Source: Theristus sp. LFF4_11
Lineage: Eukaryota > Nematoda > Chromadorea > Monhysterida > Xyalidae
DNA length: 64,000 bases
Direction: 5' to 3'
Assembly: GCA_030248135.1 (NCBI GenBank)
Contig: JASANC010002606.1
Coordinates: 1-64,000 of the forward strand
Shown: positions 10,809 to 21,001 of the stretch, one piece after another
Numbering within the stretch: the stretch's first letter is position 1
Layout of the letters: the number at the start of each line of letters is the position of its first letter
Program-made: the position numbers and the translations under genes
The notes under the pieces: generated by a model
What the model saw: only the letters and a program-made list of their open reading frames with translations
What the model was told of the DNA's origin: nothing
The model's database searches: none

Positions 10809-13255
10809 CAGGGTGTTTCAGAAGTAGTGGGTAGGTGTTTGGCGCGTTATTTCTCGAGTTGTGTTGAACTTTTTCAATAAAATTTTAGACGTTTAGGAAA
10901 GTTCAACTTAGATTTGTGTAGGGTTGGTAAAAAACCGGTTTTTTATATTGCCAAGAAAAAAAACTGTTTTAAAACCGAAAAAACCAAATGTTTCTCAGCT
11001 CCTAAACTTTCCAAAACTTGGCACCTTGAACTTACCCCCTGAGTACCCCCTGATTATGCCTATAAAGGTCGTTTTTAGGGTGCGGAAGTTGAAAACCTTC
11101 GATTTTTTGAGATTTTTCGCAAAGTGTACCTTTTTAGCCCTACCGTATCTCGTTGTTGCACAGTTTCTGGAACCTCACACAGTATTCACGTGAAAGATCT
11201 TGCGGAGTTCTTTAAGGCCCTGTATCAATGAGCCCTTGCAAGGGGGGTCCCTGAGGCGCTACGACGCTAGTTACAATTACTTTTTTTGAAAAATTACGTC
11301 ATTTTTTTAAAACATTTTTTGAGCTCATAAACACAAATTTTTGATTTTCATTTTTTGTTCTACAGGGGGGTTTTCGGGGTCGCTGAATTCGAATCTGACC
11401 TTAGATTTTTGCCCCGGGCATCTTTTTGCCCAAGATTTTATTTAAAAAACTTTTCTGATAGCTTTACAACCGTTGTACTTGAATCAGTTTTTATATTTTG
11501 CAACTGACCGCTTGCTCACCCAAAAAAATGGGTAAAATGTTGATTTTTTTGCTTTTTTCACATGTTTCCGTTTTACAGTGAAAAAAATCAATTCAGAAAC
11601 AACTTTTAATTTTAATTTTCAATTCTCCAGAAGGTTTTCAAAATCTCTCAATCCGAATCTGATTTTAGATTTTTGCCCCGGGCATTTTTTGCCTAAAAAT
11701 TGGGCAAAAATACTTTTTTTTCGCGTTTTCCAGTGGTTTTTTGTTTTAATTTGTAATTGTAAGAGTGGATTTTTATTTAAAACTTACAATAGCTTTACAA
11801 CTTCTGTACTTGAATACGTTATTATATTTTGCAACGGACCACTTTCTCACCCAAAAATGGGTAAAACATGGATTTTTTGCCGTTTTCAGACGTTTTCGTT
11901 TCATAGTAATGAATAAGTTTGAAAACAATTTTTAAAACCCCTTCCTAGAAATCCATATCTGTAGGCAAATTTTACAACTGACCCATTATTAACCCTTATA
12001 AATGGGTAAAAATCTACACTGTAGTCTTTCTGTAGACGTTTTTCTTTTTTGTGTTTGAACCAGACTTGTAAATTGATATTTGTCCTCGAAAAGTTTTTAC
12101 GCCGCTGAAGATGAATTTGTTTTTGGTTTTACCCCACATTATGAATGGTTTTGCGTTTCTTTGACGCTTGAGATTGATGGATACAATTCTGCTTTCATGC
12201 ACCAAATATTAGTGTTTTAACCCAAAAGGGTGTGCACTTGCGTTATTTCAGGTCTTTTTGTCTTTCGCGAGAAACAAGCTTGTAAAGGTTAAAAGGTTCT
12301 GTATTCTAGTTAGTTAGTGTATTTAATTTTCATTAGTCTTTGTTTGAATTTATTTATTCACGTCGTGAATAAGTATAACCAATCGATATTTTATTACCAA
12401 AAATCATTTCGTGGTTTAATATTGTTCGTGTTGGCGATAATTTGTGGGGCCGGAATTCTCCGGGCCGGAATTCTTCGGGCCGGAATGAGCGGGCCGGAAT
12501 TTCGCGGGCCGGAATAGTACACGAGCCCATTAAAACATTAAAACAAAAAACACTGAAAACGCAAAAAAATGTTTTTTGCCCAATTTTTAGCAAAAAATGG
12601 CCGGGGCAAAATTCTAAGGTCAGATTCGAATTCAGCGACCCCGAAAACCCTCATGTAGAACTGAAAATAAAAATCAGAAATTTGTGTTCATGAGCTGAAA
12701 AAAATGTTTTAAAAAATAGCGTAATTTTTCAAAAAAAGTAAATTTAACTAGCGTCGTAGCGCCTCAGGGACTCCCTTGCAAGGGTTCATTGATACAGGGC
12801 CTTAAAGAACTTTGCAAGGTCTTTCACATGAATACTGTGTGAGGTTCCAGAAACTGTGCAACAACGAGATACGGTAGGGCTGAAAGGGTACACTGCGAAA
12901 AATCGCAAAAAATCGAGGGTTTTTTAAATTCCGCACCCTAAAAATGACCTTTATAGGCTTAATCAGGGGGTACACTGGGGGTAAAAATGAAGCGCCTTGA
13001 TTAGCAGAATGTCCCTGCACCCTTGGTTTAAAAACTTTCCCCTTGCAAACGGTGTTAATCTTTGTTGTAATGTCTGGTCAATTTTTTTTTATTTTTTTGT
13101 GTTTTGCTCTGTCAGGTGAATGAATTTCCCTGAAATTCTGCACAAATCAAGGTTGAACTTTCCTGAACAACTGTCTAAAATTTCATTGAATATGGTTCAA
13201 AACAACTTGAGAAAGAACGCGTCAAACACCTACCCACCACTTCTGGAACACCCTG
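10809..13255. mobile_element. Foldback (mariner-type ends) element, 2.4 kb
   Basis: The ends are CAGGGTGTTTCAGAAGTAGT on the left and its inverted counterpart ending CACCCTG on the right, with TA on both sides (10,807-8 and 13,256-7). The left arm (10,809 to about 11,420) and right arm (about 12,590-13,255) are long imperfect inverted repeats. The middle is AT-rich with internal repeats (about 11,400-11,500 and 11,640-11,850) and a GGGCCGGAAT array at 12,447-12,519. No transposase ORF is seen. It lies inside a GTCCAA-rich minisatellite (10,735-10,800 and 13,258 onward). A related fragment is at about 39,120-39,270. Confidence 0.85.
12447..12519 (+). repeat. GGGCCGGAAT array, locus 1
   Basis: Five units of GGGCCGGAAT separated by 4-5 variable bases (period 14-15 bp), inside the foldback element. 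Related arrays are at 15,580-15,705, 40,600-40,680, 40,970-41,085, 44,115-44,195 and 44,505-44,575. Confidence 0.9.
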
Positions 13256-13257
13256 TA

Positions 13258-13640
13258 GATGTTCCAAGACCCAGACGTCCAAACACCGTCCAACGCGTCC
13301 TAGATGTCCAAAACGTCCTGGATGTCCAACATCTCATAGACGTCCGTCCACACGTCCCCAAACACGTTATGTTCAACACGTTCTGGATGTCCAACACTTC
13401 CTCGTCCGTCCACACGTCCCCAAACACGTTATGTTCAACACGTTCTGGATGTCCAACACTTCCTGTATTCAGAACGTGCTGGACAAAGTTCTGGATATCC
13501 AACACACGAAAGACGTCCAACGTCCTGGACGCATGAAACGTTCTGATGTCCAACGACCTAAACGTCCAACAGGCTCTTAATGTCCAGCACGTTTGGTGTC
13601 CACCACTTCCTGGCCGTCTATGAGATGTTGGAGGTCTAAG
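13258..13640. repeat. GTCCAACACGTTCTGGAT-type minisatellite
   Basis: A degenerate tandem array built on CGTCCAACAC-like words. It includes two nearly identical copies of a segment of about 63 bp at about 13,341-13,466. A short piece with the same words (10,735-10,800) lies on the other side of the foldback element, so that element inserted into the array. A minus-strand frame that is open through the array looks like a repeat by-product. Confidence 0.85.
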
Positions 13641-14124
13641 GGCGTGTTTGACGTATTCAGAACATGTTGGAACATTCAGAACATTCAGAACCTTCCACAA
13701 AATTGGCACGCGGGAAAACGAAATAAAATTTGATAAAAAAAAGTTTGAAGAAACACTCAAAATAAGGAAAGTTGAAATAACCACAGTGTGAATCGATAAA
13801 AAATGCGCTATGAAGCAAATGGCAAAACAATCTGATGGCGAAACCTTTATGCACAGCATGTATTTTTGTCGCAATCAGGGTGTCAATGAAAATTTGCAGG
13901 CACGCTCGAGGGTTTCAAAATTGGAACAGGTGCCGCCACCCCACATTTAACTTTTGAATCAAGGGCCCGCAAAAGTTTTGGCTTACCCTGCTTGCAAACA
14001 TTTCATAGAATGGACAGACGCCGCTGCATACTATCACTTAAATCACATAACAACTGCATTTAACGCGAGTGAGTTTGCATTAGTGGGCGTCGTATTGTGG
14101 TTTCGTTGTATGCTGTCATTGTTG

Positions 14125-14887
14125 TCATGCCGTGCCGGCTCTGTTCACTTGCACGTAGCACATTGCGTACATTGGAATCGCCATCAACGTTGAAACACGA
14201 CGAATCTGCCGGCGTGGCGTGTCGCGACGCGTCTCGAAGCAATCGGGGTAGTAGCGCATTTTGTAAAGAAACTCAGAAATGCCGACAAAGAATGACAGCA
14301 GTAGGCCGCCGATGTTTTTCAGTTTTCGAGCGCTTGGTTGAGACGACAAAATCTGAAAAAACGAAAAAGAAACTGACACATTTTGCAAAGCAACATTTTT
14401 ATGACATTCGTGATAAAACGACTCAGTGATACCAAGCGTCACCTTATAAGTTTTGCACTGTCCACCGCCGCGCTCCTTTGACCACCATCTTTGAGCACCT
14501 CCAGTTTTGTCAGCTCCTGCAGCTTCAGTATCGCCTGTGAAATCATTGGCGAGATTTGGCGAACCTGCAATCAGCTTGCTTGATTAGAACTAATAGAGCG
14601 CTGTTTTTTCTTATTCCAACTGATTGTTGCGTAGATGGAGAGCACGTGACGCACCCTTGCGCAGAGCGATGCCGTATCCCTTGGAGTCGATGAGTCCGCC
14701 GATCTGCATCAGCTCGCAGTCTCGCTCGGCATAGTACTCGAGCATCGACGACTCCATCAGGTGCGCGTAGCCGCCGACCGTGACGCGCGCGATGCCCTCG
14801 CGGCTGCTGTTCACGAACGCCGCTGTGCCGGTCGCCTGCATGAACTGCCACATGCGCTCATACACCGGAATGCGCGACTCCTGAAGT
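14125..14887 (-). pseudogene. 3' fragment of an ionotropic glutamate receptor gene
   Basis: Exon 14,887 to about 14,661 encodes the second ligand-binding lobe: ESRIPVYERMWQFM and then MQIGGLIDSKGYGIALRKG, the SKGYG segment being typical of AMPA/kainate receptors. The next exon (about 14,565-14,452) encodes ISQAILKLQELTKLEVLK and WWSKERGGGQCKTYK in different frames, so a base is missing. Its junction with the first exon is also out of phase. The last exon (about 14,370-14,125) encodes NIGGLLLSFFVGISEFLYK, the fourth membrane segment, which is shorter than usual. The amino-terminal domain, first lobe and pore are absent upstream, where an unrelated fragment lies. A kainate-like receptor is the best fit. 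It is 5'-truncated and frame-damaged. Confidence 0.75.
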
Positions 14888-14999
14888 GGACAACAGAAAC
14901 ACAATTTGCGTCCAACCAAGCGGTTACTTCTGTTGAGTCCACAAACACACCATAAAGTGACAGAATGTGGTGCTCATATGTGGTGACATAATGAGTTTT

Positions 15000-15562
15000 G
15001 TCAAAAATAAAAGCAGTCAGAATAAAATTGGTGCAAAAACAATTTCACCAGCACTGCTCGATGGACCCTTTTTATTGAAGCCGAACGAGCGCGCGCGCTG
15101 CACTTCCTCCAATGAAACGTGCGCCTGACATTTGCTTTTCTGGAAAAACACCAAAAAAATTCGCAAATGAAGTCGAGCCAGATAAACCAAAAACAAAGAT
15201 CAAACAAACGTCTTTGTAGCAGGTGCACGGACGATTTGCAATACCGGAACCTTCTATTTGAAGAAATTCAACGAAACGCTCCAAGTCGGTGATTTGGGTT
15301 TTGAGTTGTTGCACGAGCTGATCTTTAGCACGAATTGGATTGATGAGCTGCAGAATGAAAAGAAAGAAATGTTGTCACTTGTGCAGTGACGGTATTCATG
15401 GTATGAATTAGGAACACAACACTCGGATCAAGTCCGACCAATTACAAAACAATCGCAACACAAACCCGTTTTATCGCCTGGTCCACTTGTTTCTGGAGCT
15501 CTTCCGGTGACGGATTATCGAAGCCATCCAAGTCGATCTCAATACGATCGCGCAACTGGTCA
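15000..15562 (-). pseudogene. Truncated coiled-coil gene, RUNDC1-like
   Basis: Three minus-strand exon-like blocks: about 15,562-15,475 (LRDRIEIDLDGFDNPSPEEL), about 15,350-15,212 (AKDQLVQQLKTQITDLERFV) and about 15,127-15,020 (LEEVQRARSFGFNKKG). The middle block resembles the coiled coil of RUN-domain protein 1 as I recall it. No RUN domain and no N-terminal exons are present. The upstream side runs into the CCGGCCC array and the right arm. It is probably a gene remnant cut off by the rearrangement. The family assignment is tentative. Confidence 0.4.
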
Positions 15563-15579
15563 GGTGCGGGGTCAACTCC

Positions 15580-15705
15580 GGCCCACGCATTTCCAACCTA
15601 CACATTAGCGTCCCGACATTTCCGGCCCACCCATTACCGTCCCACCCATTACCGGCCCGACATTTCCGGCCCACTCATTTCCGGCCCGCCCATTACCGGT
15701 CCAGC
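15580..15705 (-). repeat. GGGCCGGAAT-class array, locus 2
   Basis: About eight units of CATTACCGGCCCGAC type on the plus strand (the reverse complement of the GGGCCGG unit), period about 15 bp. It lies between the RUNDC1-like fragment and the right arm. Confidence 0.85.
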
Positions 15706-15950
15706 CCAATAATCAGTTCTTCCTTCGCTGTATTTCGCCACGGACAACGAAAATGAACTGAAACCGCACTCTAAACTGTACTCCCTGCTCACCGACATGC
15801 TTTTAACAAAAATACTGTAATTTTTTTAGTTCGGTTTTAGTTTTCATTTCGCTCCGATTTGTTCATGACATTGGAAAAAATGTTTCAGTTTGAATTTCGT
15901 CGATGAATCAGTTGATGTGTTTTTAATAATTGCTTTGTTCCGATTGATAT
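15706..15950. other. AT-rich spacer next to the right arm
   Basis: No gene seen. It ends in a TGATATCATATATGATATGA palindromic stretch at the border of the duplicated NELFA exon 2. Confidence 0.5.
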
Positions 15951-16001
15951 CATATATGATATGATATCAATATATCAATCGCTGCAATTCGCTCGTCTGA
16001 C

Positions 16002-18584
16002 CTGTCGTTCTCAACTCGGCCAGCGTTCGAGCGAAACGAGTCTCCTCGTTTTTGATATCGAAACAGAGACCGTACGTTTGGCAGTACGTCTTCAGCAGAC
16101 CGCCGATCGTGGACACCCAGTCTTCGGCGTCCTTGGCAGCGAGCTCGATCAAGTTCAGTGCTGATGTTGACCACTGAATTCAGAAACAATTAATCATTAA
16201 CGTTGGTTGGCCACTCACAGTGACAACAATAACCGGGATTCAACTCCGTCACATCTGGAGCTCTCCGCACAGTTGTCCGCAAACTAAAAAAATGATGATC
16301 AGCTTTCCAAATAGCACGCGTCCGATCGGGAAAGCCAAATTCGCGAGCAATCGGCTGACTCACTGAAGCAAACCAACCGAGTTCAACACCACCCAACCAA
16401 CCAACCGATTCAATCTGTCGAGGCGGCGTGTGCAACAGCACCAGCAGAATTCTGAGTTTGGTGTGCGACCGCAAATCGTGGAAGCACCCGTCGAGTGAAT
16501 CCAGCACTTCGGCGTTCAACAAGCCGCTTTGATTGTTCGTCTTGTTCCACAAGTCGTCCTGAGCACCGAATTTGTTCTCCAGCCACTGCGTCAAGTCGCG
16601 GTCGCGTAGCGATGATGACGCCATTGCACCCGTCTGTGTTGATCTGCCCCTGAGAATGCTGTGCATTTGGTGCGCGGCACGAAGAAAGTGAAAATGTGAC
16701 AGAATTATGCTTTTTAGCTGCTTGCACAACTGTTTTCTGGCCACGCGTGCTGTCAAACACATCTAGGCTGCTTCAGGCGTCTGTACGTCTTGGCTGTCTG
16801 AGGCTTCGAAAGCCTTGATTAGAAGGTGCACGTTTCAAGTCTCCGCTTTGGAAGTTTTGAAGTTTCAAAAAAGTTTAAATTTTGATTTGAAAATGAAATC
16901 CAATCTCCAACTGTGTTTAAGAAAAAAAAATCGCATGCCGATGCGAGTTTCCCTGCTTTTGATTATTTAACAGCAACCAGACCAATTTACACTTTTGACA
17001 CAACAAGCGGATGCTTCTCAAACACAATTAGGAATCGCAGTCACGGTCTTTTTTACATTTCATATTTTCCAAATGCATTGTGTTTGATGGTGCATCAGCC
17101 ATGATCAGTGAAGCACACAGCGCGAAGCGAACAATTTTTTTCAAAGCGGAGTTGTGAAAATAATTGAATTTGTCTCATGCAAAATTCGAACTCTACGCTT
17201 CAGCGCGGTTTGAATGCACCTACTTTTGGTCAACCTTCACATTTTCCTACAGCATTTCGAATTTTCTGAATTATGAAAAAATTGGGAAATTTCACTTAAA
17301 TTTCGGACCCTAGTCGAAAACGAAAGAGTAAAAGATGCCAACAGCGACTGATGCATGCATGCAGTCAGCGAAAATTTTTGCGAAACATTCAAAACAAGAA
17401 CCAGGATAACAATCATAAACACCGAAACAACCCTACTCGGCCAAATTTCATCGACAAGCAGATTATTAGTGGAAAATCAGCCAACCAACGAATTTGCTCA
17501 CAATCCAAGTCTGAGATCACCCATGTTTACTAAACCGATCGGGTGAAACGTGCAACGGAAAACAGAAACACGAAAAGCACACACACGAAAAAAAGTACAC
17601 ACCTTTGATCCACCCTCGCGTTTCATTAGTGGCAGATTATCTTTTTTCGGCTCGTTTGAGAAACCTTTCGATAGCTTCAGTGCGTTTGCTGTCGGAATCG
17701 CTCGCAGTGGCGCTGAAAAAAACGCTAACGGTTGACGCAAATTTTTGATTTTGATCGCCAAAATTTCAAGTTTCGAAGTGAAAATGAAACAAAACAGTGC
17801 AGGGTTCAATAAATGTCCTGCCAAAAACACCATTGAATTTACCAAAGAAATGACCCACCCTTGTCGCTCATTTTCTTGATCAAACTACGATTCGGTGACG
17901 TAACAGCGTTCAGTAGTGGGTTCTTGTTTTTGTGCTGGTTTGCTCCGTCGACAGCTAAACAGTAAAAAATTCAATCAATGAAACAACAAATGAAACCAAT
18001 TGAGGTTACAAGTAAGCACAACAATGCACCACTGTGATCTGCGGTAGATCAACGCTCGGGCAAGAATTCGCGTTACAAAGTCGCGTCCGTGGCGTAGCGG
18101 TAGAACTTCGGCCTACAGTTCTGTAGGTACCGGGTTCGAACCTCGCTGTGGACAAGACATACTCGTGGAAAATTAGAGTGACCAACGAACATCTAATGGT
18201 CTATTCCCTCCTGAGCCGAGGGTAAAATTGGGCTCGGGGCAGTATTGCCCGTCTCCGCCGGAGCTTGGTACCTTCGGGTTTCCGGAACCGGCGCGCGTAT
18301 AATTTAAAAAAAGCAACAATCAACGAACGAACTTGATGTAACTCAAGTGCGACATGCAAACCAAAGACATGAACCATAAAAGCGAACATTTCGTGAGCAA
18401 CTCAGCGCGGAGTGTTGCCGACCGTGGGCGCCGTCGCAGTGTGAAATGGCGTTGTGCGATTCGCTGTTGTTCTGTGGCCAAGACCGTTGGGGACACAGCG
18501 CGGACACGGCCGTTGCTGAGAGGTACGATGACTCAACCGGCAACAGCGACAGCAGATCGCCGAACTCTTGCGCTCGTTCACGGA
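16002..18584 (-). pseudogene. Partial, exon-shuffled NELFA copy in the right arm
   Basis: On the minus strand the order is exon 3 (18,584-18,388), exon 4 (17,954 to about 17,859, ending in SLIKKMSDK), exon 5 (17,712-17,603, containing PLMKREGGSK), then exon 1 (16,624 to about 16,406) and exon 2 (16,173-16,002). The normal order is 1-2-3-4-5. Exon 2 here is 172 nt and keeps frame through TYGLCFDIKNEE, whereas the plus-strand copy has lost two bases. Exons 4 and 5 and their intron are complete here but deleted in the plus-strand copy. The phases of exons 3-4-5 fit each other and fit LIEIDETP in the plus-strand gene. Exons after 5 are absent, so this copy cannot make NELF-A alone. Confidence 0.85.
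18076..18312 (+). mobile_element. tRNA-derived SINE in the right arm
   Basis: The head has RNA polymerase III promoter boxes: an A-box-like TGGCGTAGCGG (about 18,090-18,100) and a B box GGGTTCGAACC (18,132-18,142). A body of about 150 bp and a short A-rich tail (TTTAAAAAAA) follow. The left arm at about 5,011-5,029 gives the matching site without the insert. It is therefore an insertion, not a tRNA gene, and it happened after the arms were copied or in only one haplotype. Confidence 0.85.
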
Positions 18585-20047
18585 CTGCAAGTAATAAACA
18601 GTTAGTAATGAACCACAATAAAAAGTGGCTTCCATATTCACCAAAGTTCCTTTCCTCGCATCATTTTTAAACAACGGTGACAAAATATTGTTGCACATTA
18701 AAATCAGCATGCAGTCTGCGAAACGATTTTTGCGAAAAATTCAAAACAAGAACCAGGACAACAATCATAAGCACCGAAACAACCCAACTCGACTAAATTT
18801 GATCAAATCAAATTTGAAAAAGCAGATTATTAGTGGAAAATCAGCCAATCAACGACTTTGCTCACAATTCAAGCTCACCCAGGTTTACTACAAACTGATC
18901 GGGTTTCGGGTGCAACCTGCAACGGAAAATAGAAAAACACGAAAAGCACACACTCTGCAAATGAACGTCTTAACGACCTGAAAATACTTTTTCGTTACCA
19001 ACCAGTCACAATCGCCGTGGCGTTCCGGTTTTGATCAACTGGCAGCTCTGCGTTGTCGTTTGCAGCGGGTGATGGCGTAGTGGACAACGAGACCTATGCG
19101 TGCACTCCGTTGTGCTGCTCATCCCGGCCCGGCCCGGCCCGACAGGAAAACCATTCACGAATCACACAAACCAAGATCACAAAACAGCATATCACAAAAA
19201 ACTGAACTTTCACTGAATGAATATACAAATTTTACTTAGTTTTCAAAGCCGCGCAACGTGAATGTGAATGGGGATAACTCATTTCTGATGTTTTTGGAAT
19301 GCATTTAGTTGCAACGTTCGGGCCGGGATGAAGCTGGCAGCAGAGGTCTCGTCCAGGCGTCTGCGCGTCGACGGCAAGGAGTTGATTGGTTGGTGCTGAG
19401 GCAAGGGGATGACGGATGGATGATGACGCGACAGGGCGGGCTGTAAACGAACGAGAAAGGGCAGCTGAAAAATGGTCGAACGACCAAAACCAGACTGAAC
19501 ACCGAGAGGCCCTCCCACCGTTCCAAGACACGCTGGTTTTTTCCAGCATGGTGGATTGGCTGCACTGCATTCGCATTGCATTGAATCCTGCTGGTGTGTA
19601 AACAACCAATCAGCAGCCAGTACATCCATACATCGAGCTTTTTAATCATCACGAACCTCCTATCGAGGAAAATTCAGCAAACCACCCTCAAAACCCACTA
19701 TTAACCTGGCTGATATGCGGCTTCTTTGACGTCCGAACCGGAGACACGTTGCTCCTCGATTGTCGGTGGCTTTGTCGTGTGTCGCGTCGTTAGAAAGTTC
19801 GCTGACAGGCCGGCCACTTGTTGGGTGCGTTTCGACTTTCGGTTGGAAGCTGAAATTTTGAATAATGGATTGAATCAAGTTGCGGTGGGTGACAACAGAT
19901 GCAATGAAATGAAATTGCAGCCACTTCACTTGCCAAGCTGTTTCTGGCGTTCGTCGCGTCGCCCCTCCGGAACGGACTGGCCGCGATTGCTCCGCCCTGG
20001 TCGCCTGCACGCTCCAGTCCCGAACGCGCACGTTCGCTCGAGCGAAT

Positions 20048-21001
20048 GTGCCGTTTGGGTTTGCCTGTTGTGGCCGTTCGTTCTTCGGCTTTTTAGCTAG
20101 CAGGCAGCGGTTTGGTTGTTTGGCAAAAAACAGAATGCAACATTCCGAATTTCACCAAAACAACACCAAAATGGATGTTTTTCTTAGAAAAACTACCATT
20201 TTTGAAATTTTGACAAAATTTTATCGCTTTTGAGAGATTCAGCGGGATTCTTCGACCACCAAATTAAAGAAGCACTGAAATAACAGATTATTCTTTAATT
20301 TGTGAGTGTTTTTGTGAATGTTTTTTGAATGCTAGAAGATAGATTTTGAAACTGCTAGAAAATTGGATTTTTATGTTTTGATTTGACAACGAATTGTCTC
20401 TTGTGTCGCAAGAGACAGTTACCGCAAGAGACAGTTGTGATCTTCTTCAGTCTAAGCGAAGGCCAACCAGTTCTGTTTCCAAAATATGGATTTTTCAAAA
20501 TTTTACTCAAAATTGGTCGAAGTCGATCAATTTTGATGGTGGTGCCGTTTGGGTTTGCCTGTGGCCGTTCGTTCTTCGGTACCTCAGCTAGCAGGCAGCG
20601 GTTTGGTTGTTTGGCAAAAAACAGAATGCAACATTTCGAATTTCACCAAAACAACAGTAAAATGGATGTTTTTCTTTGAAAAACTACCATTTTTGAAATT
20701 TTGACAAAATTTTCTTGCTTTTGAGAGATTCAGTGGAAATCTTCGACCACCAAATTAAAGAAGCACTGAAACAACAGATTATTCTTCAATTTGTGAGTGT
20801 TTTTTGAATGCTAGAAGATAGAGTTTGAAAATGCCAGAAAATTGGGGTTTCATGTTTTGATTTGACAACGAATTGTCTCTTGCGTCGCAAGAAACAGTTG
20901 TGGTCTTCTTCAGTCCAAGCGAAGGCCAACCAGTTCTGTTTTCAAAATATGGATTTATCAAAATTTGCTCAAAATTAATCGAAGTCGATCAATTTTGATG
21001 G
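20048..21001. repeat. Local tandem duplication (about 480 bp) in the right arm
   Basis: Unit 1 (about 20,048-20,541) and unit 2 (about 20,542-21,001) each run from GTGCCGTTTGGGTTTGCCTG to the GAAGTCGATCAATTTTGATG motif. The left arm has a single copy (about 1,385-1,850). The two units differ by small indels and substitutions. Confidence 0.85.

Noticed and set aside
13230..13874. A 214-codon minus-strand ORF
   Set aside because: Most of it is the translated GTCCAA-type minisatellite. No domain, and open frames are expected in such repeats.
18083..18153. tRNA gene with good A and B boxes
   Set aside because: It is the head of a SINE: it is followed by a non-tRNA body and A-rich tail, and the other duplication arm lacks the whole block.
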